Source: Chaunax sp. Z400 (lineage: Eukaryota; Chordata; Actinopteri; Lophiiformes; Chaunacidae). From it: a stretch of 64,000 nucleotides of DNA. Position 1 is the stretch's first letter. Each line of letters opens with the position of its first letter. Made by a program: the position numbers and the translations under genes. Below the pieces are notes generated by a model that was given only the letters and a program-made list of their open reading frames with translations, did not search any database and was not told the origin of the DNA. Positions 9,311-20,880 of this stretch are shown here, piece by piece. Location: positions 16,884,501 to 16,948,500 of the forward strand of contig CM075188.1 in assembly GCA_037577475.1 (NCBI GenBank), given 5' to 3'.

Positions 9311-11574
9311 CCTCTCTTTATTTTCTTGATTATTTGATATTATTGCTTGATATTAATTGCAATATAATTAATCTCAAGTTTCCAAGTATAGAACAATTTG
9401 CATACAGTACTGAATAAGATGATATGATAATTTCAAACTTCAGTGATTCTTTATATTATGCCACACAGGTCTACTGTAAGAAAACGTGCTCAATTAAGCT
9501 CACTTTAACCTCACATTTTAAGATTCAATGACTTTACCGTCCCACAGCTTTAGATGAACTAAACAATCCTTTTCCACAAGATCTTGTCATATCCCTTGAA
9601 GATTCTGCTTTTAAAGGAGGATAAGCCTGCAAGTCCTGCTAATGAGCCTGAAACAGAGCTGAGGAGGTAATTGTGCGTGGAAAGGGCAATGTGCTGAAGA
9701 ACATAGGAGGCCATAAAATGAGGAGGAGGAGGCCATTATAGCCAAAGTAAGACACTTCAACTGGAAAATAGTTTCCAGTAAGCAGGCCGATTTACAGCTG
9801 GGATGGCACAACTTATTACCTGGGGTTAATGACCAATGGAGGCGTATTATAGAGAATATGTGGAGCATACGATAGAAATGAGACTGAATGATTTTTAGCA
9901 CTCTAACTCTCATTCTTCACACAAGCACTTGGGGGCTACTCAGTTCTTGGTCGCCAGTGGCAACATAATAGAAATCTAAAGGCAAAAAATAGATGAAGTA
10001 AAACACAGTGCCAATTGTGATATGCATTTCTTCTATCATTTCTAAGCCTACCATTGCAATACTCAAAAGTTTTGGATTAATGTATTTCTAGTAGAAACAA
10101 GTTCAAAACCCCTTTTGTAACTTTTGTTGTTTTGGAAATTAGCGAGCAGCATCTTGTCATGAAAATACTTCATGACAAGATGCTCTGATCACACTGGCCA
10201 TTGCAATTTGATGGATTACAGTGTGAGAGAGATTTCTATTTTAAATCCCCACAGACGTAAATGTTTAAAGGTCCAATTTTTCTCATTCAGTTTCTTAGTA
10301 TGAGCAGTGGGATCCTACATGATGGCTTTTCTATTATTATTTCACCTTTTTTTTTTTGTTGTTTTTGCTTTTTTTGCTTTTGTGCTTTTGTCATTGCATC
10401 TCTCACAAGATTGATATTGCCTTAGTTGGATGAAGGTGATATCACATATTTCCAAGCACCAATTACAGTTTAGTAATCTTTGAATTGCAATCTGATGACA
10501 ATAATTTGGTTGTTTATTTATGTTACCGGACCACTGTCATCACTTGAGATCAAACCACACCAGCTAAAGAAACTTCCTTATGGTGCATCTGACAACCTGC
10601 TGTTATGAACACATGCACATGTGTATATACAGTGGGGGTAAAGAGAGCCTAGAACAAACTGTTCAGTTGTGATGTCCATCTGGTATTTTAGATTAGTGCC
10701 TCTCTGATATTGGCAGCATTAAAATTTTATTTGTAAAACCTCTACTACGAATATCATCAAGATGCTGTGTATTAAATGAAATGAAAACAGTTTTGCTGTC
10801 ATTGATTTCTCAAATACAAAACCTCTGTTTATATTTTTTTGTATATTTTCAGTTTAGAAAAAGAATGAGGAGCTCTACATTATTCCCACCTGCAGGGCAG
10901 CGTCCTCATATTGTGTTGTTTCGAGGAAATGGTCCTCATAAGTATAGCAAAACAAGAGCATATATAAACAAGCAGGCTCACATAGGCAGACGGCATCATG
11001 GGGCAGCCATGGCCTCTGGCATTGGAAAAACAAAGCCACCTTGGCTCTGGTACCTCATGCATTTGTTCCCCCCAATTCAACCTCCCACCCAAAGGTCTCA
11101 TGCAGTGCCAGCTGAGTCCAGTCTCTCCCTGCCAGCTGCACCCTCCAGCCAGCCTGCAGCACCATGGAACTGGGATCACCAAAACGCCTTCTCTCTTCAT
11201 GCTAAAAATGGCAGCTGTCAGGCACTGAAACGTGTCATGCTACATGGCTGCTTAGCGGATGGAGAGCATATTAAATATTCTTAACACAACTTATTTTCAT
11301 GAAATAATTTGCTCAAGACAATCCACACAAATGATCTAGTTCATCATGGGATTCATAGATAAAGTATCTCCAGAGATTTGAAGTAGAAGTGACATTTTTT
11401 CCAGCAGAGTCTTTGACCTCTGACTGTACATTACAGATTTTGCATTTACAGATTTGATAAGCACCTGACACGGATGATCACGGAGGTAAGAAGAGCCAAG
11501 GGCACACAAACATGGATTATTCTACAGCCATAGCATGATGTACTAAGGAAAAGTGGTGCTTTGAGGTAACTACT
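9311..11574. other. Non-coding stretch, no gene recognised
   Basis: No exon-like structure. A 167-codon plus ORF at 10781-11284 and its antisense partner have no recognisable domain or splice context. A perfect hairpin is listed separately. Confidence 0.55.
10148..10184. repeat. Perfect 16-bp inverted repeat with 5-nt loop
   Basis: agcatcttgtcatgaa at 10148-10163 is the exact reverse complement of ttcatgacaagatgct at 10169-10184. The loop is aatac. Pairing stops at a C/C mismatch just outside. No element ends or coding sequence are associated with it. Confidence 0.9.
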
Positions 11575-11765
11575 AAGACCAACATGCTAAAATGCTCATA
11601 GTGATGATGCTTGCAGGCATAATAATTATCATCTTAGGTTAGCCATTTAGAATGCTAACACTTGCTGATGAGCATTGGACAAATTCTAATTTTGACCAAT
11701 GGTGGCATTATAAAAAGTCACAAAAGTGGTTATAATTCATCCTGAGGAGGATTACTCTCTCTCCA
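11575..11765 (-). mobile_element. Teleost dispersed repeat rich in gctaaca/atgcta words
   Basis: Contains accaacatgctaaaatgctc, a later gaatgctaacac, then attttgacc and ttcatcctgaggagg. The same words occur in the same order in the relics at 42850, 22880 and (inverted) 49505. This is a common non-autonomous teleost repeat, here much diverged. Orientation is relative to the 49505 copy, called plus. Confidence 0.5.
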
Positions 11766-12959
11766 TTTGGTTGTACAGTGTGAAAATACCAACCAAATAC
11801 ACGAAGGCTGCACATGACAAACCACATAAATACCACATAAATCTGCACTGAGAATAAAAATCATAATGGGAAAAAAAATTCATTGAAATCTTTTAACATC
11901 CAGGTAGAGTTGAAGGAGGTTATGTGATCACTCACATTTGTTGGCTTGTTTGTCTGCTCAGCTTCAAGATCAAATAGATTCGGATGAAATTTTGTAAGGT
12001 TGGATATTAGTTCAAGGAAGAGGTGATTAAGAATCTGTGAAAGGTTAGACCTTATATTTATGTTGGAAAAATACATCCAGATCTGACCATATGAAAAATC
12101 TCCTGAGAATCGCGCAGTTGAGTCCAATATTTAGTGCCATCAAAGCTTTTAACAGACTTACACGGTCGATAGCAGCGGGCATATTGGTTATAAGGTGAAA
12201 CCACTGAGACTCCTCCTGAGATAATGTTGCAGGTAAGACAAAAACACAAAGCCATCTAGTGTGTCATGAACTCTATTGTGAAATAATGTGTAAAATCATA
12301 AAGTTATAAAATAGTTATAAAATACTGAGCATCCACAAAGCCCACCTAGTAAAGGGGATAGCAATGCGATTCCTTATCACAGTAAGACCTGGGCCCTTCA
12401 CTGCATGTCATTCCTGGTCTCCCCCCTGACCCTCCTTTCTCTCTGAGCTATCAATACAAAATAGAAAGAGAAAATTTAGAAAGAAAGTTAAAAATGTTCA
12501 AACAGCCTGAGCTGAAGAGAAGATGAATCTTTTGATGACTTTGAATAATGAAGGAAATGGCCCAGCTGTCAAAACAAGAAGAAATAATGGCTTCAAATAA
12601 TGACTTGTCTGGATATGTATGAGAAATTGAGACAGAAATAGCTGTACTTGAAAAAAGACATGCCTATTTTTAACCTGTCCTCTTCTTCTTTGTCTAATTT
12701 TAGTTAAATATTACTCTTGCTGGCTGCCCAGGAGGAGATCTCATCCATCTGCAAAAGGGTGTTGCGAATATTAGAGCGACAACTTCAAGAGTGATGAAAA
12801 TCTCTGACATTTGCATTTAAACTTCTGGTTTTAATCAACTAAAAAAAGTATCCGTTTTTTAAGTCATACATTTTTTTCCCCTTTTAAGGGCACTTTGAAT
12901 CAGAGAGAGGTTTGAGATATTCTGGGTTCTTTTGGAATATGATGTCATTGTAAAGCACA
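11766..12959. other. Non-coding stretch, no gene recognised
   Basis: AT-rich, with no repeats or exons that I could identify. Confidence 0.5.
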
Positions 12960-13140
12960 CAAGTGATAATGGTGTCATTGACTTAATGAGACATTTCACC
13001 TTCTCTTTACCCAAAGTAGATGGTGAGGCATTAGCCCAGTGCACAGAATACAAGAGGACACATTCAACTTCCAGATTCATGAGCAAAGCATTTGGCTCTT
13101 AATTGGCCATTTGCAATTAGAGCAATTCTTTCTCCTCTGT
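12960..13140. promoter_or_regulatory. Candidate conserved non-coding element
   Basis: A non-repetitive block with balanced base use and several homeodomain-like cores (ttaattggcc, ttgcaattag) close together, of the kind seen in vertebrate developmental enhancers. It has no coding pattern. Only cross-species alignment could show conservation, so this is a low-confidence flag. Confidence 0.2.
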
Positions 13141-13956
13141 TCTCCTACCCTACAGGATTGCTCAGTGGGTCAAGAACTAAACAAAGGGGCTTGGTGATTT
13201 AATTAGTGGAGAATTAAGTATATTGCAGTTTTCAAAATGACCTATAGATGTGAAGCCAATCAGCAATTTAAGTCACTTATAAGAGATAAGCAATTTAAAG
13301 ATTAAGAGAGCAATCTAAGGCTTGCCAACAACATTCTAAATTGAAGTCCAAACATTGAATAGAGGGGCTGCAGGTACACAAATATACAAAATAATTTCCT
13401 GTCCTCAAAGATAAAATGAAAGACTCAACTGATGCAGAAAGAAACATATAGAATATAATAATATTAGTATGTCCTTGAGGATTACAAAGAAAGTGACAAA
13501 CTGCAGGTAGAGTAACGGCACAAAACTCAGACATTAAACTCATTACATCTTAATCTATAAGTGTCTCTTAGGGGTTTTCTTCTTTTTAAAACCTGTCACC
13601 ATAGATCAAGCTAACATATGTTAAAACTATTCACATTAAACCTATAATAGTCAGTTTTGATATTAATATTAAATGGGTCTGATACGTGGAAGGAGCTATT
13701 AATGAAGAATTAATAGCCAACTCTGCAGCTCTACAGAGATTTCTCTGCCTCTCTTAGCTCATTTGTTGTTGTTATTTGCTATTTGTTTCGAATCTGAGCT
13801 GATCTCTTCCATAGGCAGAGTGTATGCTACCTCCTCAGCACCAAACAGAAATCAGGCAAAGTTAGTTACTAGATTTATTTTTGTTTGTTTTTTTGTTTGA
13901 TGGACTCATCCAACTGAGGATGTTATGAATAATTACTGCCTCGCTACCAAAATGAT
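13141..13956. other. Non-coding stretch, no gene recognised
   Basis: Nothing assignable beyond AT-rich single-copy-looking sequence. Confidence 0.5.
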
Positions 13957-14170
13957 ATTTATTCATTTATCTTCTGTAACCGCTCATCCTGTGCAGGGTC
14001 GTGGGGGGGGGGGCTGGAGCCAATCCCAGCTGACATTGGGCGGGAGGCGGGGTGGAGAACCCGGAGGGAACCCCAGACACAGAAAGAAAATGCAAACTCC
14101 ACACAGAAAAGTCCCAGGTCCTCAGGTGGATTTGAACCCAGGACCTTCTTGCTGTGAGGCAACAGCTCTC
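13957..14170 (-). mobile_element. tRNA-headed SINE, near full length
   Basis: On the minus strand it starts with a tRNA-like head (plus-strand ggatttgaacccaggacctt is the reverse of a pol III B box). It ends in a tail complementary to attcatttatcttctgtaac. The body holds agccaatcccagctgacatt and a G10 run. The same family is present at 35383, 35965 and 63247. This is one of the best-preserved repeats in the window. Confidence 0.75.
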
Positions 14171-15124
14171 CAGTCTGTAATTATCTAACAGAACATCCAT
14201 TCTCATACTATTTTGAGGACACACAGACACACTAACACTCTCTACTTTAGCCTGACCTCTTGCTGACATTAAGCTGACCCACGAGGAGTGATCTCAGTGC
14301 ACATGTCAGCTCTGTTGACATATAAGAGGCCCCTCTGCTGTGTCAGGATGTCCCCTGAGTTAACCACACAATAAATGACTGTTAGCATTAAGTAGCAATA
14401 TAAATGGAAATTAGTCCTGTCCGTGTCGATAGACTGCAGGGAAACACGTTTCCACATAAGTAAGAATGATGAAGATGCCATGACTGTCGGGATTACTTGC
14501 TTGTTGTGACGACATGATCCTGAGAGTGAATGTAAAACAATTATGCAGATATTCTTGATTTATGTGTCTATTGTCTTTTTCAGATACTTTTGTACTGCGC
14601 TAATTGATAGAAGTTTTTGTGACCAGAGATTGCTTAAAACTCAAAAAATCACAGACAGACATAGATCCCAGGAGATGATCATTTTCCTAACATACTTAAA
14701 AGGTAAACAACTAAGACACCATAAAATCCTCTTCCCACAAGGATGCCTCTCAGGCTATAACTGTGAGTCCAATGCAGCTGGTCTGGATACAGTCCACTGC
14801 CTTACAGTATGAATTTGATGATTGGGTTCCATCCGTCAGAAAGTTTTAAACTTTTGATTTTAAGCACTTCAATCTCCACTTTATCTCAGGCAGCTGCTGA
14901 GGCAAGCCCCAAGTGTCAAGTTGGGGGAAAAAAAATATCATCAGTTCAAACAGCACAAGGACAGGATGGCTCTGTGAGTTTACAAGAGCGACAGTCTTTC
15001 TCCTTGTTGTGTAGCAACTTGACAAAAACATTCATGAAGGCCTTTTACCACAGTTAGCTAACTATTTAACAGCCATGGTGTTAACCGATACAATTCAAGG
15101 CTCATGCATGTGTTGCTTGAGCCT
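14171..15124. other. Non-coding stretch, no gene recognised
   Basis: No repeat or exon could be assigned. Several short ORFs occur on both strands without domains. Confidence 0.5.
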
Positions 15125-15840
15125 CTGTGCTGTCCTTCAGGCTATACTGTAGCTTATCCCAGCCACTGGTATGATTTCTTGTCAGCCGCTTCCTCTCTCT
15201 GCTGGTGATGCATGGTATGGGGGACCTTGGCCTTCCATGATACTTCCTCCTCATCCTCTGTCTATCATGCTTGACATACTGTATTAATGTATGCTCTTTG
15301 CTTCATCCTGCATCATGGCTCTGACACTCACTAATCCTCACCCTCTCTCTCTCCTCTCAGGATGCTGAACTTTGGGTGTGTGTGGCCCCCCGTGCATTGT
15401 GAGGAATTTTAGTGTCTTGACATCAGTGGCATCCATCTATCCAATGTATCAGATAGCTGGTAGGGCATACATGTTGATGGTTTGGATCTTATTTCTAACA
15501 CTGACCTGGCCTCTAAAGACCTGTCTCACCATCTGGAGATATTTGGCTGTGTCTGACTTCCTTGTCATGGTTCCCATTGGTCTGTGGGATACCCAGGTAC
15601 TTAAGCTGTTTTCCTATACGTATGTCTGCTATCCTGCCTTCCGGTAGCTCCACCCCTTCATTTCTGATCACCTTCCCTCTCCTTGCCACCATACGGCCAC
15701 ATTTTCCTGGCCGAATGACGCCCCGATGCCTTCGCTGCAGATCCTTGTCAGGTGGATGAGTGGCTCAGTGTCGATATCTCTTTTCAAACCACTGACCAGC
15801 TGTTGCAAAGGCACTGACATTACCAATGAGCCATTCGATC
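15125..15840 (-). pseudogene. LINE reverse-transcriptase relic, restriction-like-endonuclease type
   Basis: The minus strand at about 15570-15750 reads CGRMVARRGKVIRNEGVELP, then EGRIADI and KYLGIPQTNGNHDKEV. This matches the RT-downstream part of a widespread teleost LINE whose intact proteins end in a PD-(D/E)XK endonuclease, as in the R2/R4/Hero group. The flanking 15125-15560 matches the rest of the same element at the DNA level, with stops and frame changes. It is truncated at both ends. I am confident of the LINE family resemblance and less so of the clade name. Confidence 0.65.
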
Positions 15841-15854
15841 AAATGTTTATATTG

Positions 15855-16060
15855 TTACGGCCCCTCCCTGTCCTGCTGTCTCCTGCAGGAGGCTGCCGGC
15901 AGGGATGATTGTTAGGTTCAATTGCAGCCACCTGTGTGGAGCTCCACATAGAGCTACTTAAGACAGCTTAATCATTCTCCCTCTCTCTCTACTAGGCACA
16001 ACATCTCTGGGTCTGGTTTGGTTCTTCTTCTGTTTGACATGAACAATGTTCACACACACG
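15855..16060 (+). mobile_element. Possible truncated LTR fragment
   Basis: Starts tgttacggcccctccctgtc, a typical teleost Gypsy-type LTR start, and runs through agctccacatagagctactt and a CT-rich tract. No matching 3' end or internal region was found. It abuts the dead LINE, suggesting one insertion broke the other. Confidence 0.35.
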
Positions 16061-17744
16061 TTTCACTCATCCAGTCACTGCTGACGCCACTGACATGCTG
16101 ATATTACACCTCACCTTATGCTTATAAGGCACAGTCACACAGAATTAGGTTAAAAAAAAATCAGTGACACATTCCTCATATACATGTCCTGCCCTCCACA
16201 TGCCTTAAACATGCTCTACACTTAATAAACTGCAAATAAGACCAAGTGGTATAATACATGTACAGAAAGGTTTTATTTTCTTATTACATTTTGCAAAAAC
16301 CTCATGTGCTGTTAGAACATTCTGTGACATAGTAATTTGACGTCAGAGAAGCAAAACAAAGTGAACATAATTTATTCCTCTAAAAACAGATGACATAAAT
16401 ATAGAAAAGCACAACAGCTTCATTCATCTAAATTCTCCACACTGACTGAACACAATAATTACTGTTAGGTTTTAAACAGGGAGTGGGTCCAACGCGGGCA
16501 AGGAGAGTCATAAGCAAGTAGATTGCTATATGTAAAATCATTTTAGTCACAGAAGCTGCACAAGGACAGGCATCTCTACAGATGCAACCACTTCAAAACA
16601 CCTTGGAAAAGCAGGAGAGCAGCAAAACAGCATGGGGCAAATAGCATGGGGCAGAGCTGCATGTACAAACAGGCAATCAAATGCAATAAATGGAAAAAGC
16701 AGTGTGACTCAAGTGCATTGTGCTGGAAAGTTTAAACTCTTCATCAGTGTAAATCGTAAATCATACAGCAAAAACTGTCCACAGATGAAGGAAAGTGTAT
16801 GTGAGTGTGAAACAACTTAAATGTATGTGTTTGAGTCAGTAAAGAAGAAATATAGAAAAGCAAACATGACTACAAACAGAATATGTCCCTTTCCTAGATT
16901 GGCACCTCACAAGTTTTCTAAAAAGGGTGAAAAAAATTAATATCTGTGCCTGCATACCTTCTGTTTTTCCCTCAGCTCACATACAGTGAGATGGCCTCAG
17001 AGAGAAAAACACAGACAGGCAGTTGAAAGGAGTTGAAACACAGACAGCAGCTCTTGCATTGCTGTATTGCTGGGCTTGCAACCCATTATTTCTCCATCTC
17101 ATTTAATTTATCACATATAGCCTGGCAGAATCACAAAACCTTGGCAATGATTATGCTCACCTTGTCAGTCATTTTATTAGGATGTGTCTGTAGAATAACA
17201 TGAGGATTGCAGCAATGCTAAGAGTGGCACATTGCAAAGTCATTATAATAAATAGAGATAGATTGGAGAATATTTCCTATAGAGAGTATTAATTCATAGG
17301 TGAAAATGAGGCCTGGTAATGTTATGTTTCAGATATAGATGTGTGTTCATAGAATAACCTCTGTTATTTTTCACTAGATTTGGAAATAATCTTTTTTTTT
17401 GTTCATGTTAAATGAGGTTAAATGCATAAATTACATGTCTATATGCAGTCATAAAATATTAATAAAATGTATCCAGAGATGAAGGCAGAATTCATCAAAT
17501 CTCACATAAGCAGCTTTCAGATAACCATTTCAGTGAGAGGGTCATAATGTGAAGCTTAAGCAGCTGACCAAGAAGCTGTATTTGTTTGCTTGTATGTGCA
17601 CTTGTGACATGTGTAAGTTTTTTAAAATATTTTTTAAACTATTGTTTTTGGGGCACTTAACTGTTTATTAGATCTTTTATGCAGCCGGTGCTCATTTTTA
17701 TGAATAGATTGGAGTAAGACTTAGACAAAACTGCTTTCAACAAC
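16061..17744. other. Non-coding stretch, no gene recognised
   Basis: AT-rich, with short ORFs only and no repeat that I could name. Confidence 0.55.
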
Positions 17745-18195
17745 AGTTTCAGCAAAAACTGAACATAATTTGTTCATTTCATTATTATTTGGATCCTCAT
17801 TAGCTGCATCTAAGGTTGCAACTACTCTTCCTGGGGTCCACACAACAACAACAAAAAAAGTAAACAAGATATATAGCACATGCAAAAAGTCCTACCAAAA
17901 CATCTTCATGACGAGTCAAGAAAAAAAAGGCTCACATAATCTCTCTCATATAATTTATTTGAGAGAACAGACAATTCGGTTGTTTGCTATAACAGATATA
18001 TCTGAGGAAAATCTTTAGATTACATAACAACATATCCTCTACTCTGAGCCATGACAGACTGGCATGCATTCTGTCTGTGCCCCACCTCACACCTTGCAGC
18101 TTTATTATTTAGTCAGATCTCTTTGAGTGGCACCCGACCAGACTGTTGAGCAGTAATCAAGGTGAGACAAAACTAATGCCTGTGTCACTAAAACT
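17745..18195 (-). mobile_element. LINE-like dispersed repeat (unclassified)
   Basis: Begins ttatttggatcctcattagc, then actcttcctggggtccac and an A-rich stretch. Near its end it has gttgagcagtaatcaaggtg and agacaaaactaatgcctgtg. These landmarks in this order belong to a frequent teleost non-LTR repeat seen in antisense. No open frame survives. Confidence 0.5.
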
Positions 18196-18202
18196 CTAGA
18201 CC

Positions 18203-18600
18203 AGGGATCATCAACTGGCGGTCTGTGGGCCAAATCCAGATCTTCCGAGATGACTGGACCGAAATGTGCTCATTTATTCTTCCTGCAACTTGCTCTACGA
18301 GGCCAGTGTTGATAATTTTCACCTGTTGTGCTTGTCAGAAGTGGAAATATTAAAAGCCATTATGAAGCTAAACTTGGAGACTTGGAAGAAACGACCCAAT
18401 GTATATTGCCCCTCAAAATACACCTCAATCTCCCAGGTCTGGATTGTGACCCAACTTTGGATCCTTTTGCACATAGTGCAGCCTCTGAGTGCATAAACTC
18501 TTTGCTTCTCTGCTGCTGTTGTATGCAAGAACATAGCCATCACCATCATCTTGTTTGACATAATTCACATAAAAACATTATTTTCATTTAACAATAAAAC
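18203..18600. mobile_element. hAT-like DNA transposon remnant
   Basis: Starts cagggatcatcaactggcgg followed by gtgggccaaatccag, the usual end sequence of Charlie-type hAT elements. The other end and the transposase are not recognisable; short ORFs inside have no clear hAT signature. A second block at 24698 shares the gggccaaatccag words. Confidence 0.4.
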
Positions 18601-20159
18601 TGTCCTGTTTTTTTTTTCCTGAATGTGTATGATTAAGTAGTAAAATGAAACAGTGTCTGGTTGCAGGGTTCAATTTGGTGCCGATGAAAATATCTTAAGG
18701 AGTATCTCCAATGATCTCATAAATCATAACATAGCAGAACTGTACATCAGACACTTTCACTAATAAAAAACTAAATCAATATTGATGATTCTATCCTTGA
18801 ACTGCTTGGTATTGGAGTGAAACCAAATGATGTACTATCACCCACCCTAAGCAATTCTGGGAGTCTATCTCAGCATACACTAGTGAGAAGCACAATGCAG
18901 TAGGACAAGCAGACGTTCACACTCACATTCACTTAACTTGCCTGTCTTAAGACTGCAGGATGAAACAAGAGCACCTGTACACAACTGATAAGCAGAAAAG
19001 AAACAAGACAATGAGTGTGTTTTAATCGTAGTACAAAGCACTATGTACTTCTCATTATCTTGCCTTGCTGTTAAAATTCTCAGCGCTTCACAGTCTTCTG
19101 ATTGTGTTTTCTGCCATGCTGGGAGGAATAGAGCTAGCCTTTGGCCTTTGCTTAAGTGGAAGCTTCATGAAATACAAATAATATCCATTGCTGCAGTAAT
19201 TGACCTTGCCACAAATAGTAAAGCTCATAGATAAAAAGAGAGGCACTGAGGGGTCAACATTGTTTGAAGGCAGTCGCAGCTCGGCAGGCCATTGAATGCA
19301 CCCTGCTTTTATCTGCCACCAAACAACTAAATGCAGCGAAAGCAGGCAGCTGTATTTGCATTCTAAACACTTTAACAATCAGTGGACAGTGATATCAAAG
19401 CACTGCAAACCCCTTGATCTGCTTTTGTAATCATCCAGAAAATCCTGCATTTACTGATAAATGTAAATACTTTTTGCATGGATATTCCTAGCTTGGTTAT
19501 CCTGGAGCACATGGGCTGACATGCAAGTATCTGTTGACATTGGCGATACATGGGATTTGTGTACAAGCTCAAGTCATCTGAAGGAATATTTGATAAACAT
19601 GAATTATGAGTCCCATGCCGTGCACAGATAACCATGGTAATGAAGCTGGCAGAACAACTGGATAGGCTACGTATTTAAAGAGGCTGCTGCTTTTGTGGAC
19701 ATGTCATCTGGCCACTAAAGATTCAGACGTTCTGATTGCCCAACATTAAAGAGGACTACAGGATGAGTGGGTTGGAGATGAGAGCACTATCTGACCACTA
19801 ACCTTAAGCTACCAGGGCAAGAATGAGGCAACAGGAGAGAGACGCCATTACTCTGAAGACTTCGTAATGCCTCTGCAAAATATCCTAAATTGTTCTTGTT
19901 GTACATTTGGGATACAAATGATAGTCACATGCTAAATTTATTCAACTTTACTAATGTGGACTTAGACTGTATTTCAGTCACAGAACTAAGCATCAGTATT
20001 TCCAAAACTAGAGCTGCCTCACAGTTGTATACCTTTCCGGCTTGTGGTGGACTTCTGCTGTATGTCTATTGTGTGTAAGTTCAGTGAGAGAAACAAAAAA
20101 CGGAGTCAAAGGATTGTATGTGTTCACATGTTTGGCCAATAAACATATTCCATTAGACA
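18601..20159. other. Non-coding stretch, possible regulatory sequence
   Basis: No exons or named repeats. The part at about 19160-19400 looks single-copy and could be conserved, but that needs alignment. Confidence 0.45.
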
Positions 20160-20325
20160 TTTGTATGAAATATTAGCGACCTTGACCTTTGACCGTTGAA
20201 TTCTAATCAATTCATACCTGGACTCATTATCGTTCTAAATGGACAACTGTGCCATATCTGAAGCCATATTTCCCTAAAAGCTTTTCCGACATATCACATT
20301 CACAAGAATGGGATGGATAGATTGT
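20160..20325. mobile_element. Teleost dispersed repeat (Angel-like)
   Basis: Contains gaccttgacctttgaccg, aattcatacctggactc and catatctgaagccatatttc, ending near cacaagaatgggatgg. This is the word order of a common fish MITE-type repeat, diverged. Confidence 0.5.
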
Positions 20326-20652
20326 AAAATACTGCTATTTGGAATATTACAATTCAACGCCAATATCTACAAATATATAAATAACACACAAACTGAGCGC
20401 GTACATAGGTTATTTCTGGCTATATTTAGATTAGCAAAAAGAGTCAGTTCAGAAGCACTTTTTTTTTAACTTGACTGAATATTTTCTCACCCCAAATAGT
20501 TGGAAGAGTCTGGAAACATTCTGAACAGCTGTAGTGCTGAAAGACTGTTTGACTTTTCAGCCATGCTAGCTGCAAGGCTCTGAGGATTGCAAGACGATAC
20601 ATATTACTGCCTTTCCCGATCCTCTGACTTTTCCTCTAGTGTCACCATGAGG
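20326..20652. other. Non-coding stretch
   Basis: Nothing recognised. Confidence 0.5.
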
Positions 20653-20880
20653 TTGACAATTAGATAGACAGATAGAGGCTTTACTAATCCCCACAGGGGA
20701 AATTCAGTCGTTACAGCAGCTCCAACAGAAGAAAACAGAATTGAAAAAAAAAACAGAATACACATTGACATTTAAATATAGGTATAAAATACAGATAAAT
20801 ATGAAGAAAGAGTCCAATCTCCAGAAACAAATATAAATATAAATTTAAGTGATATTGTATTGTATTGTAATTGTAGCTCA
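20653..20880 (-). mobile_element. LINE 3'-tail repeat (GATA / ccccacaggggaaattcag type)
   Basis: Starts with a short gatagacagataga run, then ctttactaatccccacaggg and gaaattcag, followed by an A-rich stretch of aatataaat words. This is a very frequent teleost non-LTR tail in antisense. The body is absent. Confidence 0.55.

Noticed and set aside
10781..11284. Plus-strand 167-codon ORF
   Set aside because: No domain, low-complexity Pro/Gln patches, an equally open antisense frame and no clear donor or acceptor pair.
14130..14160. tRNA gene on the minus strand
   Set aside because: The B-box-like word belongs to a SINE head; no cloverleaf with intact arms could be built.
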